Positions 1 through 7,506 of a stretch of DNA of 10,969 bases are shown piece after piece. Source of the DNA: M3007 sp033762055 (GTDB lineage: Bacteria > Bacteroidota > Bacteroidia > Chitinophagales > Saprospiraceae); the NCBI GenBank assembly GCA_033762055.1, contig JANRLZ010000228.1:1-10969 (forward strand), in the 5' to 3' direction. The position numbers and the translations under genes were made by a program. How positions within the stretch are numbered: position 1 is the first letter of the stretch; the number at the start of each line of letters is the position of its first letter. The notes beneath the pieces are model-generated. The model was not told the DNA's origin and searched no databases. It saw nothing but the letters and a program-made list of their open reading frames with translations.

Positions 1-31
1 GGTGAATACTTTGGATCTGGCTAAGGCAGGC

Positions 32-39
32 CAAATGTA
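32..39 (-). promoter_or_regulatory. Possible -7 box for a gene left of the window
   Basis: On the minus strand these bases read TACATTTG, a match to the Bacteroidota -7 consensus TAnnTTTG. It lies downstream of the MFS stop codon and would drive a gene beyond the left edge. No TTG box stands at the usual distance upstream, and the rest of bases 1-85 shows no gene, so this may be chance. Confidence 0.15.
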
Positions 40-85
40 ACAAGGGTCGGGAAAATTGTATGCGCGTGGGCAAGAAATCGAAGGG

Positions 86-1291
86 TTAATCCAAACAACG
101 CATCCGGCGATCGGCCCAAATACCCGTCGCTATGGTCAATATCCCGACAACCGCCATGCTGGTTGGAATGCCGGATATATCAGCCAGAAAGCCTGTCAGC
201 AATGCGCCCAATACATATCCCATGTCGCGCCAAAAGCGGAACACTCCCAGACTTTTGGCGCGATCGAGCGGATGAGTGTTTTCTGCAATAGCTGCCAGAA
301 AAGTGGGATATACCAGTGCTGTTCCAACACCCAACAATCCCAATAAAAGAGCAAAAGCAGGAAAATGCTCCGCCAGAGCCATTCCAATCAAGGAAAGCCC
401 TTGCACCCCCATTCCCCACAACAATAAATCTTTTTTGCAGATAAAATCCGACAGGCGACCGCTGAATAATTGTCCTATGCCCCATATCGCCGGATAAATT
501 GCGGCTAATATGCCTGTTTCAGCGATTGAAAATCCTTTTTGGCTTAAAAATATAGGCAACAACCCCCAAACCATGCCATCGTTCAGGTTGTTGACCAGTC
601 CACTGGCAGTTACCGCCCCCAGGTTTCGATGGCGCCAACTGGTATCCAGAAAAACATGTTGCAATCGGGCAATTCGGCTCACCGCCGCCTCCGACAATAC
701 GTGTGCATGCGTATCGCGAACAAACAAGGCCGTAGCCAGTAGTCCGGCGACCGACAAGCCTACGCCGAGATAGAAGGGATAGGGGCGCAAGCCATAGGTA
801 CTTGCCAGCCAACCGGTTGCAAAGGCCGCTAAGGCAACGGCCACATAACCGGCAAATTCATTCAACCCCATTGCCAATCCCCGGTCACGTTCGCCGGCCA
901 GATCTATTTTCATGACCACCGTTGCCGACCAGGCGAACCCCTGATGTGCGCCGAGCAATAGATTGGCGAACACGATCCAGTTCCATGTGGGGGCATACAT
1001 GAGCATGAACGGAACCGGCAGGCCCAGTACCCAACCAAGCAACAACAAGCGTTTTCGACCCAATCGGGCGGCTAAATGCCCGGTTGTCAGATTGGCAATG
1101 GCTTTCACCAGGCCGAATGCAATAATAAATACCAGTACAGAAGAGGCTGCTGCTATACCAAAAACGGTTTCGGCGAGCAGGGGTAGAATGCTGCGCTCCA
1201 TGCCGATCATGCCTCCGACAAAGGCGTTGATCAGCACCAGAAGCAAAAATTGGGGCAAATTGGCCATCAGGCCGGGTTGTACAGAGCGCAT
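86..1291 (-). CDS. MFS transporter, 12 TM helices
   Basis: A 401-residue integral membrane protein of the major facilitator superfamily, probably a proton-coupled exporter or importer of a small molecule; the substrate cannot be told from sequence. Hydrophobic segments fill the chain in two halves joined by a polar loop around residues 192-222. The loop after helix 2 carries the MFS motif A pattern (GHLAARLGRKR, residues 71-81), with Ala where Asp is usual. The matching loop in the second half (GRLSDFICKK, 278-287) keeps the Asp. The length is normal for a 12-helix MFS protein. The start is the ATG at 1291; a second in-frame ATG at 1267 (MANLPQF) is a fair alternative because the first eight residues look dispensable. 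A -7 box lies 20 bases upstream. The Crp/Fnr-family gene ends 68 bases upstream on the same strand and could be its regulator (inference). Confidence 0.9.
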   Translation of the reverse strand: MRSVQPGLMANLPQFLLLVLINAFVGGMIGMERSILPLLAETVFGIAAASSVLVFIIAFGLVKAIANLTTGHLAARLGRKRLLLLGWVLGLPVPFMLMYAPTWNWIVFANLLLGAHQGFAWSATVVMKIDLAGERDRGLAMGLNEFAGYVAVALAAFATGWLASTYGLRPYPFYLGVGLSVAGLLATALFVRDTHAHVLSEAAVSRIARLQHVFLDTSWRHRNLGAVTASGLVNNLNDGMVWGLLPIFLSQKGFSIAETGILAAIYPAIWGIGQLFSGRLSDFICKKDLLLWGMGVQGLSLIGMALAEHFPAFALLLGLLGVGTALVYPTFLAAIAENTHPLDRAKSLGVFRFWRDMGYVLGALLTGFLADISGIPTSMAVVGILTIATGIWADRRMRCLD

Positions 1292-1310
1292 ACCTCTTGA
1301 CTAGTTGCGT

Positions 1311-1318
1311 CAAAGGTA
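1311..1318 (-). promoter_or_regulatory. -7 promoter box of the MFS gene
   Basis: The minus strand reads TACCTTTG, an exact match to the Bacteroidota -7 consensus TAnnTTTG. It lies 19 bases before the ATG at 1291, implying a short leader. The -33 element is poor: the nearest TTG lies about 27 bases upstream instead of about 20. The same octamer precedes pheT and tetR in this window. Confidence 0.5.
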
Positions 1319-1359
1319 GCGGCCGATAAAAGGGACGGAAATTTACAAATGATAAGAAA

Positions 1360-1929
1360 TCAACGTTGTGCACGTATACGACTCAGGCTGACGGGGGTGA
1401 TACCCAGATAGGAAGCGATGTATTTGAGCGGAACGCGTTTGAGAATATCAGGCGAGGTGTTGAGTAGATCCCGGTAACGTTCTTCTGCGGTATGAAATTG
1501 AAGACTTTCAACACGATTAACCGTATCCACATAGCCGGCTTCGAAAATTTTCCTGAACAATCGCTCTACATCAGGATACGTGTTATACAAATTAAAAAGT
1601 CCGGCGGCATTGATGGCAACCACCTCGGAATCCTCCAGCATTTGGATGCCCTTCCGCGATGGTTTGCCGGTAAATAGGCTTTCCACCCGGGCGATGAGCT
1701 GTGCTTCGAACGCAAAACTCTCGGTTATGTCCACTTCGTCTTTAAAGTAAAAAATGCGTGCCAGTCCCCGGTTAATAAAATAAATGGTGCGGCAGGTATG
1801 ACCGATAGCCTGCAAGAGGCGGCCTTTTTTTAATTGGTGTATCGTACACAGCGGCAGTATAGCTGCCCGGGCATCCTCGCTGATCGGATGATATTGTTCA
1901 AAAAACTGAAAGAGGGCTGTCGGCAGCAT
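1360..1929 (-). CDS. Crp/Fnr-family transcriptional regulator
   Basis: A 189-residue cytoplasmic regulator with a cyclic-nucleotide-binding-like beta-roll (about residues 25-115) joined by a long helix to a C-terminal helix-turn-helix. The HTH is visible at 165-187 (VPLKYIASYLGITPVSLSRI), the classic Crp-type layout of a scanning helix, a turn at LGIT and a recognition helix starting SLSRIR. There is no cysteine cluster for an iron-sulphur centre, so it is not a classic Fnr oxygen sensor. The beta-roll lacks a clear cAMP phosphate-binding cassette (no RxS after a GE motif), which is common in short Bacteroidota Crp/Fnr proteins whose ligand is unknown. The ATG at 1929 fits the family N-terminus. 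It lies upstream of the MFS gene on the same strand and is a candidate regulator of it (inference). Confidence 0.88.
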   Translation of the reverse strand: MLPTALFQFFEQYHPISEDARAAILPLCTIHQLKKGRLLQAIGHTCRTIYFINRGLARIFYFKDEVDITESFAFEAQLIARVESLFTGKPSRKGIQMLEDSEVVAINAAGLFNLYNTYPDVERLFRKIFEAGYVDTVNRVESLQFHTAEERYRDLLNTSPDILKRVPLKYIASYLGITPVSLSRIRAQR

Positions 1930-1947
1930 TTGACGGGATCAAAGTTG

Positions 1948-1962
1948 GCGTTTTTGAAACGC
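1948..1962. repeat. Inverted repeat upstream of the Crp/Fnr gene
   Basis: GCGTTT-TTG-AAACGC is a perfect 6+6 bp inverted repeat with a 3-base spacer, starting 19 bases before the Crp/Fnr ATG. On the minus strand it sits directly upstream of CAACTTTG (1940-1947), one base off the TAnnTTTG -7 box. That position fits an operator, possibly for autoregulation. It does not resemble the TGTGA-N6-TCACA Crp site. Confidence 0.3.
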
Positions 1963-2019
1963 GATCTGTTGTTTTTCATTGATATTCGGCATCGGTAAAA
2001 CACCGCTCATCCTTCCTCC

Positions 2020-2062
2020 AAAAAGCAACGGGTCGTGTCGCCATCGCGAAACAACCCGTTGC
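2020..2062 (-). terminator. Rho-independent terminator of rny
   Basis: A 17-pair hairpin: bases 2025-2041 pair with 2046-2062 around a CATC loop (2042-2045), with a perfect outer stem of 9 pairs (GCAACGGGT/ACCCGTTGC). On the minus strand the stem is followed by TTTTT, as expected of an intrinsic terminator 20 bases beyond the rny stop codon. One of the two irregular pairs (2034/2053) is a G-U wobble in minus-strand RNA but a C-A mismatch in plus-strand RNA, so the hairpin is better formed in the rny transcript. Confidence 0.85.
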
Positions 2063-2082
2063 CTGTTGATTTTTCTTTTTTC

Positions 2083-3762
2083 TTACCGCGCATACGCCAC
2101 CGCCCGCTTTTCGCGGATAACGGTGACACGAATCTGGCCGGGATACTGCATTTCGTCCTGGATTTTTTGTGAAATAAGGAACGAAAGGTCGTCGGCGTAC
2201 TGGTCGGTTACTTTGTCGGCCTCCACAATGACGCGAAGTTCGCGACCGGCCTGCATGGCAAAAGCATTGGCAACGCCTTCGTAACTGCGGGCCAGGTCTT
2301 CGAGTTCGCCGATGCGTTTGAGGTAATTTTCCAGAATTTCACGCCGCGCACCGGGACGCGCGCCTGAAATGGCGTCGCAAGCCTGGATGATCGGCGAAAT
2401 AATGTTGTTCATTTCAATCTCGTCGTGGTGCGCACCCACTGCATTGATAATCACCGGGTGCTCGCCGTATTGCTCGCACATTTTCATGCCCACGAGCGCG
2501 TGGCTGAGTTCGGTTTCCTCCTCGGCCACCTTGCCGATGTCGTGCAGCAAACCGGCGCGTTTGGCCATTTTAATCTGCTTGGGATTCATACCCAGTTCGG
2601 CAGCCATGATGGCACAAAGTTCGGCGGTTTCGATGCTGTGTTTGAGCAGGTTTTGCCCGTAGGAGGAGCGGAAACGCATCCGGCCCACCATGCGCACGAG
2701 TGCGGCGTTGAGGCCGTGAATGCCCAGTTCGATCACAGTGCGTTCGCCGATCTCGACGATTTGCTCTTCGAGTTGTTTTTGCACCTTGGCCACCACTTCC
2801 TCGATGCGCTGCGGGTGGATGCGGCCGTCGGCTACGAGGCGCTGGAGCGAGAGGCGCGCCACTTCGCGGCGCACGGGGTCGAACGACGACAGGACGATGG
2901 CTTCCGGGGTGTCGTCTACAATCACCTCTACACCGGTAGCGGCTTCGAGGGCGCGAATGTTGCGGCCTTCGCGACCAATGATCTGGCCTTTCATTTCGTC
3001 GTTTTCAAGGTTGAAAACCGACACGGTATTTTCAATCGTAAACTCGGCAGCCATCCGCTGGATGGTTTGAATCACGATCTTTTTAGCCTCCTTGGAAGCG
3101 GTGATTTTAGCCTGGTTGACGGCGTCGCGCACGATGGTCTGGGCCTCGCTTTCGCTTTTGGCGCGTACTTGTTCGAGCAGCTGGTCTTTGGCGTCCTGCT
3201 GACTGAGTTTGGCGATGGATTCCAGTGCCTTGATACGTTCTTCGTTGGCTTTGTCGAGGTCTTCTTTCTTTTTCTGAACAATCTGTACCTGCTTGTCGAG
3301 GTTTTCCCGCAGGATGGTTACTTCCGATTCGCGTGTTTCAACGTCGGCCTTTTTTGTTTCCAGTTCCTTGAGCCGGGCTTCAAGTGCGTCATTTTCAATT
3401 TTCAGGTCTTTTTGCTGCGAAGCGATCTGCATCTCCAGGTCTTTCAATTCGAGTTGTCGCCTCGTCTTTTCTTCTTCTACTTCCTGACGCATTTGTGCGT
3501 AACGTTCTTTGGCCTCCTGAATTTTTTGCTGTTTGATGCGCTCGTTTTCAGCTTCGGCATTGCCCACAATTTTCTGCGCCTTAAGAGCGGCTTCATCCTC
3601 AACCCTTTTGGCGCTCAATCGGGCTTCCTGGATGATCAGATCGGCCTGCCGACCCGCTTCTTCTGCGGCTTTTGAATTGTTTTTCTTGGCCGTCATCTGG
3701 GCGATAACATAGGCCACAACAGCGCCTATGACCAACCCTATTATGATGCTTGTAATATCCAT
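2083..3762 (-). CDS. rny: Ribonuclease Y, membrane-anchored endoribonuclease
   Basis: RNase Y starts mRNA decay by internal cleavage at the membrane. All parts are visible in the 559 residues: an N-terminal membrane helix (about 5-22), a long charged coiled coil (about 30-210), a KH RNA-binding domain (about 245-310) with its GxxG loop in IIGREGRNIR (261-270), and an HD hydrolase domain. The metal ligands of the HD domain are H375, H407-D408 in LLHDIGK, probably H445/H446 in GAHHDE, and D463. Length and the AVAYAR C-terminus are typical. The start is the ATG at 3762 (MDITSIII); a TTG two codons upstream at 3768 is less likely. pheT ends 112 bases upstream on the same strand, and a strong terminator follows. 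No key residue is missing. Confidence 0.97.
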   Translation of the reverse strand: MDITSIIIGLVIGAVVAYVIAQMTAKKNNSKAAEEAGRQADLIIQEARLSAKRVEDEAALKAQKIVGNAEAENERIKQQKIQEAKERYAQMRQEVEEEKTRRQLELKDLEMQIASQQKDLKIENDALEARLKELETKKADVETRESEVTILRENLDKQVQIVQKKKEDLDKANEERIKALESIAKLSQQDAKDQLLEQVRAKSESEAQTIVRDAVNQAKITASKEAKKIVIQTIQRMAAEFTIENTVSVFNLENDEMKGQIIGREGRNIRALEAATGVEVIVDDTPEAIVLSSFDPVRREVARLSLQRLVADGRIHPQRIEEVVAKVQKQLEEQIVEIGERTVIELGIHGLNAALVRMVGRMRFRSSYGQNLLKHSIETAELCAIMAAELGMNPKQIKMAKRAGLLHDIGKVAEEETELSHALVGMKMCEQYGEHPVIINAVGAHHDEIEMNNIISPIIQACDAISGARPGARREILENYLKRIGELEDLARSYEGVANAFAMQAGRELRVIVEADKVTDQYADDLSFLISQKIQDEMQYPGQIRVTVIREKRAVAYAR

Positions 3763-3787
3763 AGACAATTGATTGTGAGATGATTCG

Positions 3788-3817
3788 GTTATAATCTTGC
3801 CTGAAAATTTTTGACAA
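3788..3817 (-). promoter_or_regulatory. Possible promoter of rny
   Basis: The minus strand reads TTGTCA, 18 bases, then TATAAC, ending 25 bases before the rny ATG. This resembles a sigma-70-like promoter of the TTGACA/TATAAT type, but not the TAnnTTTG box that precedes other genes here. It is AT-rich sequence in the pheT-rny gap and could be chance; rny may also be read from the pheT promoter, since the gap shows no convincing terminator. Confidence 0.22.
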
Positions 3818-3880
3818 GATCAATTTTAAAGGTGTTTTATCATTCGGTCACGGGTATGCTTTTTTCGCGTACGGGCGCCG

Positions 3881-6337
3881 TTATTTTCTGATCTGCGCGC
3901 CCAGTTTGCTTTCAAATGCGCCGATGAGTTGGTTCATCAGGGCATCAATGTCTTTGTCTTGCAGCGTTTTTTCCAGGTCTTCAAACACAAAACTGACGGC
4001 ATAGGATTTTTTGCCTGCGCCGAGTTTGCTTTCGTCTTCAAAAACGTCGAAGAGATTGACCTCTTTCAACATCTTTTTCACGGTTTTAAGGGCCAATTGG
4101 CGAATATCGCCAAAACTGACCTGTTTGTCAATCACCAGGGCCAGGTCGCGGCGCACGGTGGGAAATTTATTCAGTTCGGCAAACTGAATTTTGTTGCTTC
4201 CCACGGCTTTCAGCACATTTTCAAAGTTGAAGTCGGCGAAAAATACCGGGTTTTTCACGTCGGCTTTTTTCAGGATAACCGGCGAAACAGCCCCGAAAGT
4301 GACCAACTCCTGCGGCCCCCGGTGGAGTTTCAGGGCATACTGGAAGGGCGTTTCCTGCACACTGGTTTCCTGGTAGCCGATCACACCGAGGCGCGACAAC
4401 AGATTGACTACATAAGTTTTCATGGTGAAAAAATCCACCATTTTTTTGCCTGCTATGCGCCAGCTTTCCGTGTGTTGCAAACCTGTGATAAATACGGCCA
4501 AACGGCTGGTTTCTTCGCTTTTGGCCTCCGGCAATGCGTTGTACGTTTTGCCGAATTCAAAAAGGCGAAGATCAGGATGCTGGCGGTTTTGGTTGCGCTG
4601 AATGGCCTCCAGACCGCTGAACAACATCGTCGGGCGCAGACAGTCGAGACCCTGATTGGCAGAATTATGAATAAAAACCAATTGCGATGGCTCCAGCGGC
4701 ATCGCCGCGCCGTCGCCCAGGTAGTAGGTCGAATTGGAAAGCGCCAGGCTCATACATTCGTTGAAACCGTTGGCGGCGAGAAAATCGGCAGCGAGGTTGC
4801 GCACCGCATCGGGGTTGGGGCGCGACTGGATTTCCATGCTGCTGCGAATCTGTGTGGGGATGGGCACGCTGTCGAGTCCGTGCAGGCGTAAAATTTCCTC
4901 CACCACATCCGCTTCACGTGTCACATCGGGTTTGTTCGCAGGCGCCCACACCGTGCAACCGTTTTCTGTATGGTCGGTTTGGCGCAGGTTGAGTGCATCC
5001 AGTATCTGCCGGATGCGTGTAACAGGCAGATACTCACCGATCAGCGCATTGATGCGGTCGTAGCGAACAGGAATTTGAACCGCCCGGGCCGGTTGCGGGT
5101 CATGGTTGACCATGGCCGAGGTGATTGTTCCGCCGCTCAATTGTTCAATGAGCGCGGCGGCGCGCAGGAGAGCCTTGTAGTTGTTTTCGGATGTATCCAC
5201 GCCTTTTTCAAAAGCCCAGGCGGAATCGGTGCGCAGGCTGTGGCGCAACATGGTGCGGCGAATCCATTGCGGGTTAAAAACGGCGCATTCGAGGAAAATA
5301 CGCGTTGTAGCGTCGGAAACTCCGCTATCTTCTCCACCAAACACGCCGGCGATGCACATAGGGGTGGAATTTCCGTCGCAGATCATCAGGTCGTCCGGAA
5401 GCAGTTTCCGTTCCACCCCGTCGAGGGTTTTGAATGACGTGCCCTCGGGCAGGGTTTTTACCCGGATTTTCCCGCCATGTACCTTGTCGAGATCAAAGGC
5501 GTGCAAGGGTTGGCCAAGTTCGATGCGCACGTAGTTGGTGACGTCCACCACATTGTTGATGGGGCGTTGTCCAACGGCGAGCAGGCGATTTTTTAACCAG
5601 TCGGGACTTTCTGCTACCTGAATATTTTCAATCGTGAGGCCGCGATAGACCGGGCAGGCGTCGTCATTTTCGACGGAAACAGGGAACGCCGCCGGGAGCC
5701 CTGGCGACAATTCGGCAAGCTTGGCGTTGGTATTAAGTTGGGCGGCAGGGTTTTCGTGTACCCGTATCCAGGCCAGCAGGTCTTCAGCGATGCCTTTGTG
5801 ACAAATAGCGTCGGCGCGGTTGGGCGTCAGGCCGATGTCGAATACCGTATCGGATTCTTTTTGGAAATAGTCGGCAGCACTTCGTCCGAGCGGTGTGTTG
5901 GCGGGTAAAACGATGATGCCGGAGTGGTCATGGCCGATGCCCAGTTCGTCTTCGGCACAAATCATACCCTGGGAGGGCACGCCTTTTACCTTGCGTTCGC
6001 CGATAACAAACAGGCTGCCGTCTTTGCTGTACACCTGTGCGCCGGGCAGAGCCAGGAACACCACTTGACCGGCAGCTACATTGGGCGCGCCGCAAACCAC
6101 GGAACGCACAAGGCCGTCGCCGACATCTACGGTGGTGGCTGAAAGATGGTCGGTATCAGGTATGCGTTCGCAGGTTAATACCTTGCCTGTCAACACTTTA
6201 TCCAGGTCTGCTGGCGAAGGTTTGACGCTTTCCCATCCTTCCACTTCAAGTCCCAGCGATGTCAGTATGTCGGCGATTTCAGAGGGGGTTTTATGTATGT
6301 CGAGAAATTCTCGAAGCCAATTCAGCGATACTTTCAT
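3881..6337 (-). CDS. pheT: Phenylalanyl-tRNA synthetase beta subunit
   Basis: The beta chain of the alpha2-beta2 synthetase that charges tRNA-Phe in the cytoplasm. Its 818 residues match the long bacterial form. The N-terminus (MKVSLNWLREFLD) is typical, followed by the EMAP-like tRNA-binding domain (about 40-155). Conserved DIGLTPNRAD (167-176) comes next, then the B3/B4 editing domain with NVVDVTNYV (262-270) and GQPLHAFD (275-282). The B5 and catalytic-like core follow, and the chain ends in the ferredoxin-fold anticodon-binding domain (about 724-818) with RRDLALVID. One oddity: the usual R-F-E-(K/R)-G motif reads AFEKG (residues 375-379), with Ala for Arg. The partner gene pheS is not in the window. 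A -7 box lies about 60 bases upstream. Confidence 0.97.
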   Translation of the reverse strand: MKVSLNWLREFLDIHKTPSEIADILTSLGLEVEGWESVKPSPADLDKVLTGKVLTCERIPDTDHLSATTVDVGDGLVRSVVCGAPNVAAGQVVFLALPGAQVYSKDGSLFVIGERKVKGVPSQGMICAEDELGIGHDHSGIIVLPANTPLGRSAADYFQKESDTVFDIGLTPNRADAICHKGIAEDLLAWIRVHENPAAQLNTNAKLAELSPGLPAAFPVSVENDDACPVYRGLTIENIQVAESPDWLKNRLLAVGQRPINNVVDVTNYVRIELGQPLHAFDLDKVHGGKIRVKTLPEGTSFKTLDGVERKLLPDDLMICDGNSTPMCIAGVFGGEDSGVSDATTRIFLECAVFNPQWIRRTMLRHSLRTDSAWAFEKGVDTSENNYKALLRAAALIEQLSGGTITSAMVNHDPQPARAVQIPVRYDRINALIGEYLPVTRIRQILDALNLRQTDHTENGCTVWAPANKPDVTREADVVEEILRLHGLDSVPIPTQIRSSMEIQSRPNPDAVRNLAADFLAANGFNECMSLALSNSTYYLGDGAAMPLEPSQLVFIHNSANQGLDCLRPTMLFSGLEAIQRNQNRQHPDLRLFEFGKTYNALPEAKSEETSRLAVFITGLQHTESWRIAGKKMVDFFTMKTYVVNLLSRLGVIGYQETSVQETPFQYALKLHRGPQELVTFGAVSPVILKKADVKNPVFFADFNFENVLKAVGSNKIQFAELNKFPTVRRDLALVIDKQVSFGDIRQLALKTVKKMLKEVNLFDVFEDESKLGAGKKSYAVSFVFEDLEKTLQDKDIDALMNQLIGAFESKLGAQIRK

Positions 6338-6396
6338 TACCTCAAAAAAACGTGGGGATGAATACCCGGTTTTTCTTCACAAAAAATGCGAATTGG

Positions 6397-6404
6397 CAAA
6401 GGTA
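6397..6404 (-). promoter_or_regulatory. -7 promoter box of pheT
   Basis: The minus strand reads TACCTTTG, an exact TAnnTTTG match, 59 bases before the pheT ATG. It lies in the 152-base gap after the iminopeptidase-like gene, so pheT probably has its own transcript with a leader of about 50 bases. The nearest upstream TTG is about 25 bases away, longer than ideal. Confidence 0.5.
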
Positions 6405-6489
6405 GGAAGCAAGTTTGAAAATAAGACAGCAAAAATTGACAAAAGACTTGTTATGAAAGTGGTGGGGGATTTGCAGAGCGTTTATCGCC

Positions 6490-7506
6490 TCATATTTTCC
6501 CTTGGTCCACCTCCTTCAAAAAAGAAATCAACCCGGGAAAATAGTGCGACTGGTCGTCCCACATGCACATGTGGCTGCCATCGGGGCATAGGAGGAAGCG
6601 CCCTTTTGCCACCTGTTGGGCCACCCATTGCATGTGGGCGGGATCCATGGTGTCATGCGTTGCGCCGATAACCAGGGTGGGAACTTTGATTTCGGGCAGG
6701 CGGGCCGTTACATCCCATTTTTCCAGTTTGCCGGAAATGCCGAATTCACTGGGGCCTTGCATGCCGACGTAGATGACCGGATTGATTTTGTTCAATGCCC
6801 GTTTCATCGGATCGGGCCAGTCGTCGAGCGGAATACGGCAAATATGCCGGTTGTAAAAATGCGGCATCAAGAGTTCCATGTAGCGCGGGTTGGAAAAATC
6901 GCCTTTTGCTTCGATGGATTTTATTTCGGCCAAAACGACAGGATCCATTTGTTTGGCCAGCACCTCTTCCGCGTAGCGGTCATAGGCCGGCGCACTCATC
7001 ATCATGTTGGAGATGATGAGCCCCTTCAGGTTTTGCTGGTATTTCAGGGCGTATTCGGCAGCGAGTATGCCGCCCCAGGAATGTCCGAGCAGGTAAAAAT
7101 TATCTTTGTTCAATCCCAACGCCTGCCTAACCTGTTCTACTTCTTCAACGAAACGAGGCAGGTTCCACAACGCCGTATCGTTGGGTTGGTCGGAATAAGC
7201 GGACCCTAACTGATCGTAGTAGTAAAATTCAATGCCTTCCTGGGGTAAAAAACTTTCCAGGCTTTCCCAGTATTCGTGCGTACAGGCCGGGCCACCGTGC
7301 AGCAGTAAGACCTTGATGCGCGGGTGATTGCCGATGCGTTTGGTCCAAACCTTGTATTTGCCGCCTTCCACAGCAATCATGCGGACACCACCGGACTTGA
7401 CGCCGGTCTCTTCGTTTTTTAAATAGTTGCAGGCTTCGGTCCGGGGCGCCGGCTGGCAAGCGAACAGAAAAAGGAGAGCCGGCAAAAGGAGAGGCAAATG
7501 TTTCAT
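6490..7506 (-). CDS. Proline-iminopeptidase-family hydrolase, lipoprotein
   Basis: A 338-residue alpha/beta hydrolase of peptidase family S33, which removes N-terminal proline or hydrolyses small amino-acid amides. The oxyanion motif HGGP is at 70-73, followed by YDQLGSAYSD (97-106, the DQxGxGxS-like stretch). The nucleophile elbow is GHSWGG (S143); the acid is probably D285 in GATHDTMDP, and the His is H312 in GSHMCMWDD, so the triad looks complete. The N-terminus is a lipoprotein signal: Lys-3-His region, hydrophobic stretch, and LFAC with Cys17 as the lipidated residue, placing the enzyme in the envelope. Phe at -2 of the lipobox is unusual. The start codon overlaps the flavin-reductase stop as ATGA, implying translational coupling. 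It is the last gene of the three-gene operon. The true substrate is unknown. Confidence 0.88.
   Translation of the reverse strand: MKHLPLLLPALLFLFACQPAPRTEACNYLKNEETGVKSGGVRMIAVEGGKYKVWTKRIGNHPRIKVLLLHGGPACTHEYWESLESFLPQEGIEFYYYDQLGSAYSDQPNDTALWNLPRFVEEVEQVRQALGLNKDNFYLLGHSWGGILAAEYALKYQQNLKGLIISNMMMSAPAYDRYAEEVLAKQMDPVVLAEIKSIEAKGDFSNPRYMELLMPHFYNRHICRIPLDDWPDPMKRALNKINPVIYVGMQGPSEFGISGKLEKWDVTARLPEIKVPTLVIGATHDTMDPAHMQWVAQQVAKGRFLLCPDGSHMCMWDDQSHYFPGLISFLKEVDQGKI

Noticed and set aside
2425..3675. Open frame of 416 codons on the plus strand opposite rny
   Set aside because: The rny frame has all domains of RNase Y. The antisense product is Phe/His/Leu-rich with no recognisable motif, as expected from the mirror of a Lys/Glu-rich coiled coil.
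3765..3776. Short inverted repeat ACAAT-TG-ATTGT at the rny start
   Set aside because: Five-base arms in AT-rich DNA are common by chance, and no regulator nearby suggests a role.
3836..3880. Possible terminator after pheT near GGCGCCCGTACGCG and an A-run
   Set aside because: The best stem is three or four pairs, too weak to call.
3929..4891. Open frame of 320 codons on the plus strand opposite pheT
   Set aside because: It is a shadow of pheT with no family motif or plausible promoter.
6338..6375. Possible attenuator before pheT: run of seven T on the minus strand after a GGG/CCC pair
   Set aside because: The stem has only about three pairs and there is no leader peptide with Phe codons, so a transcription attenuator is not supported.
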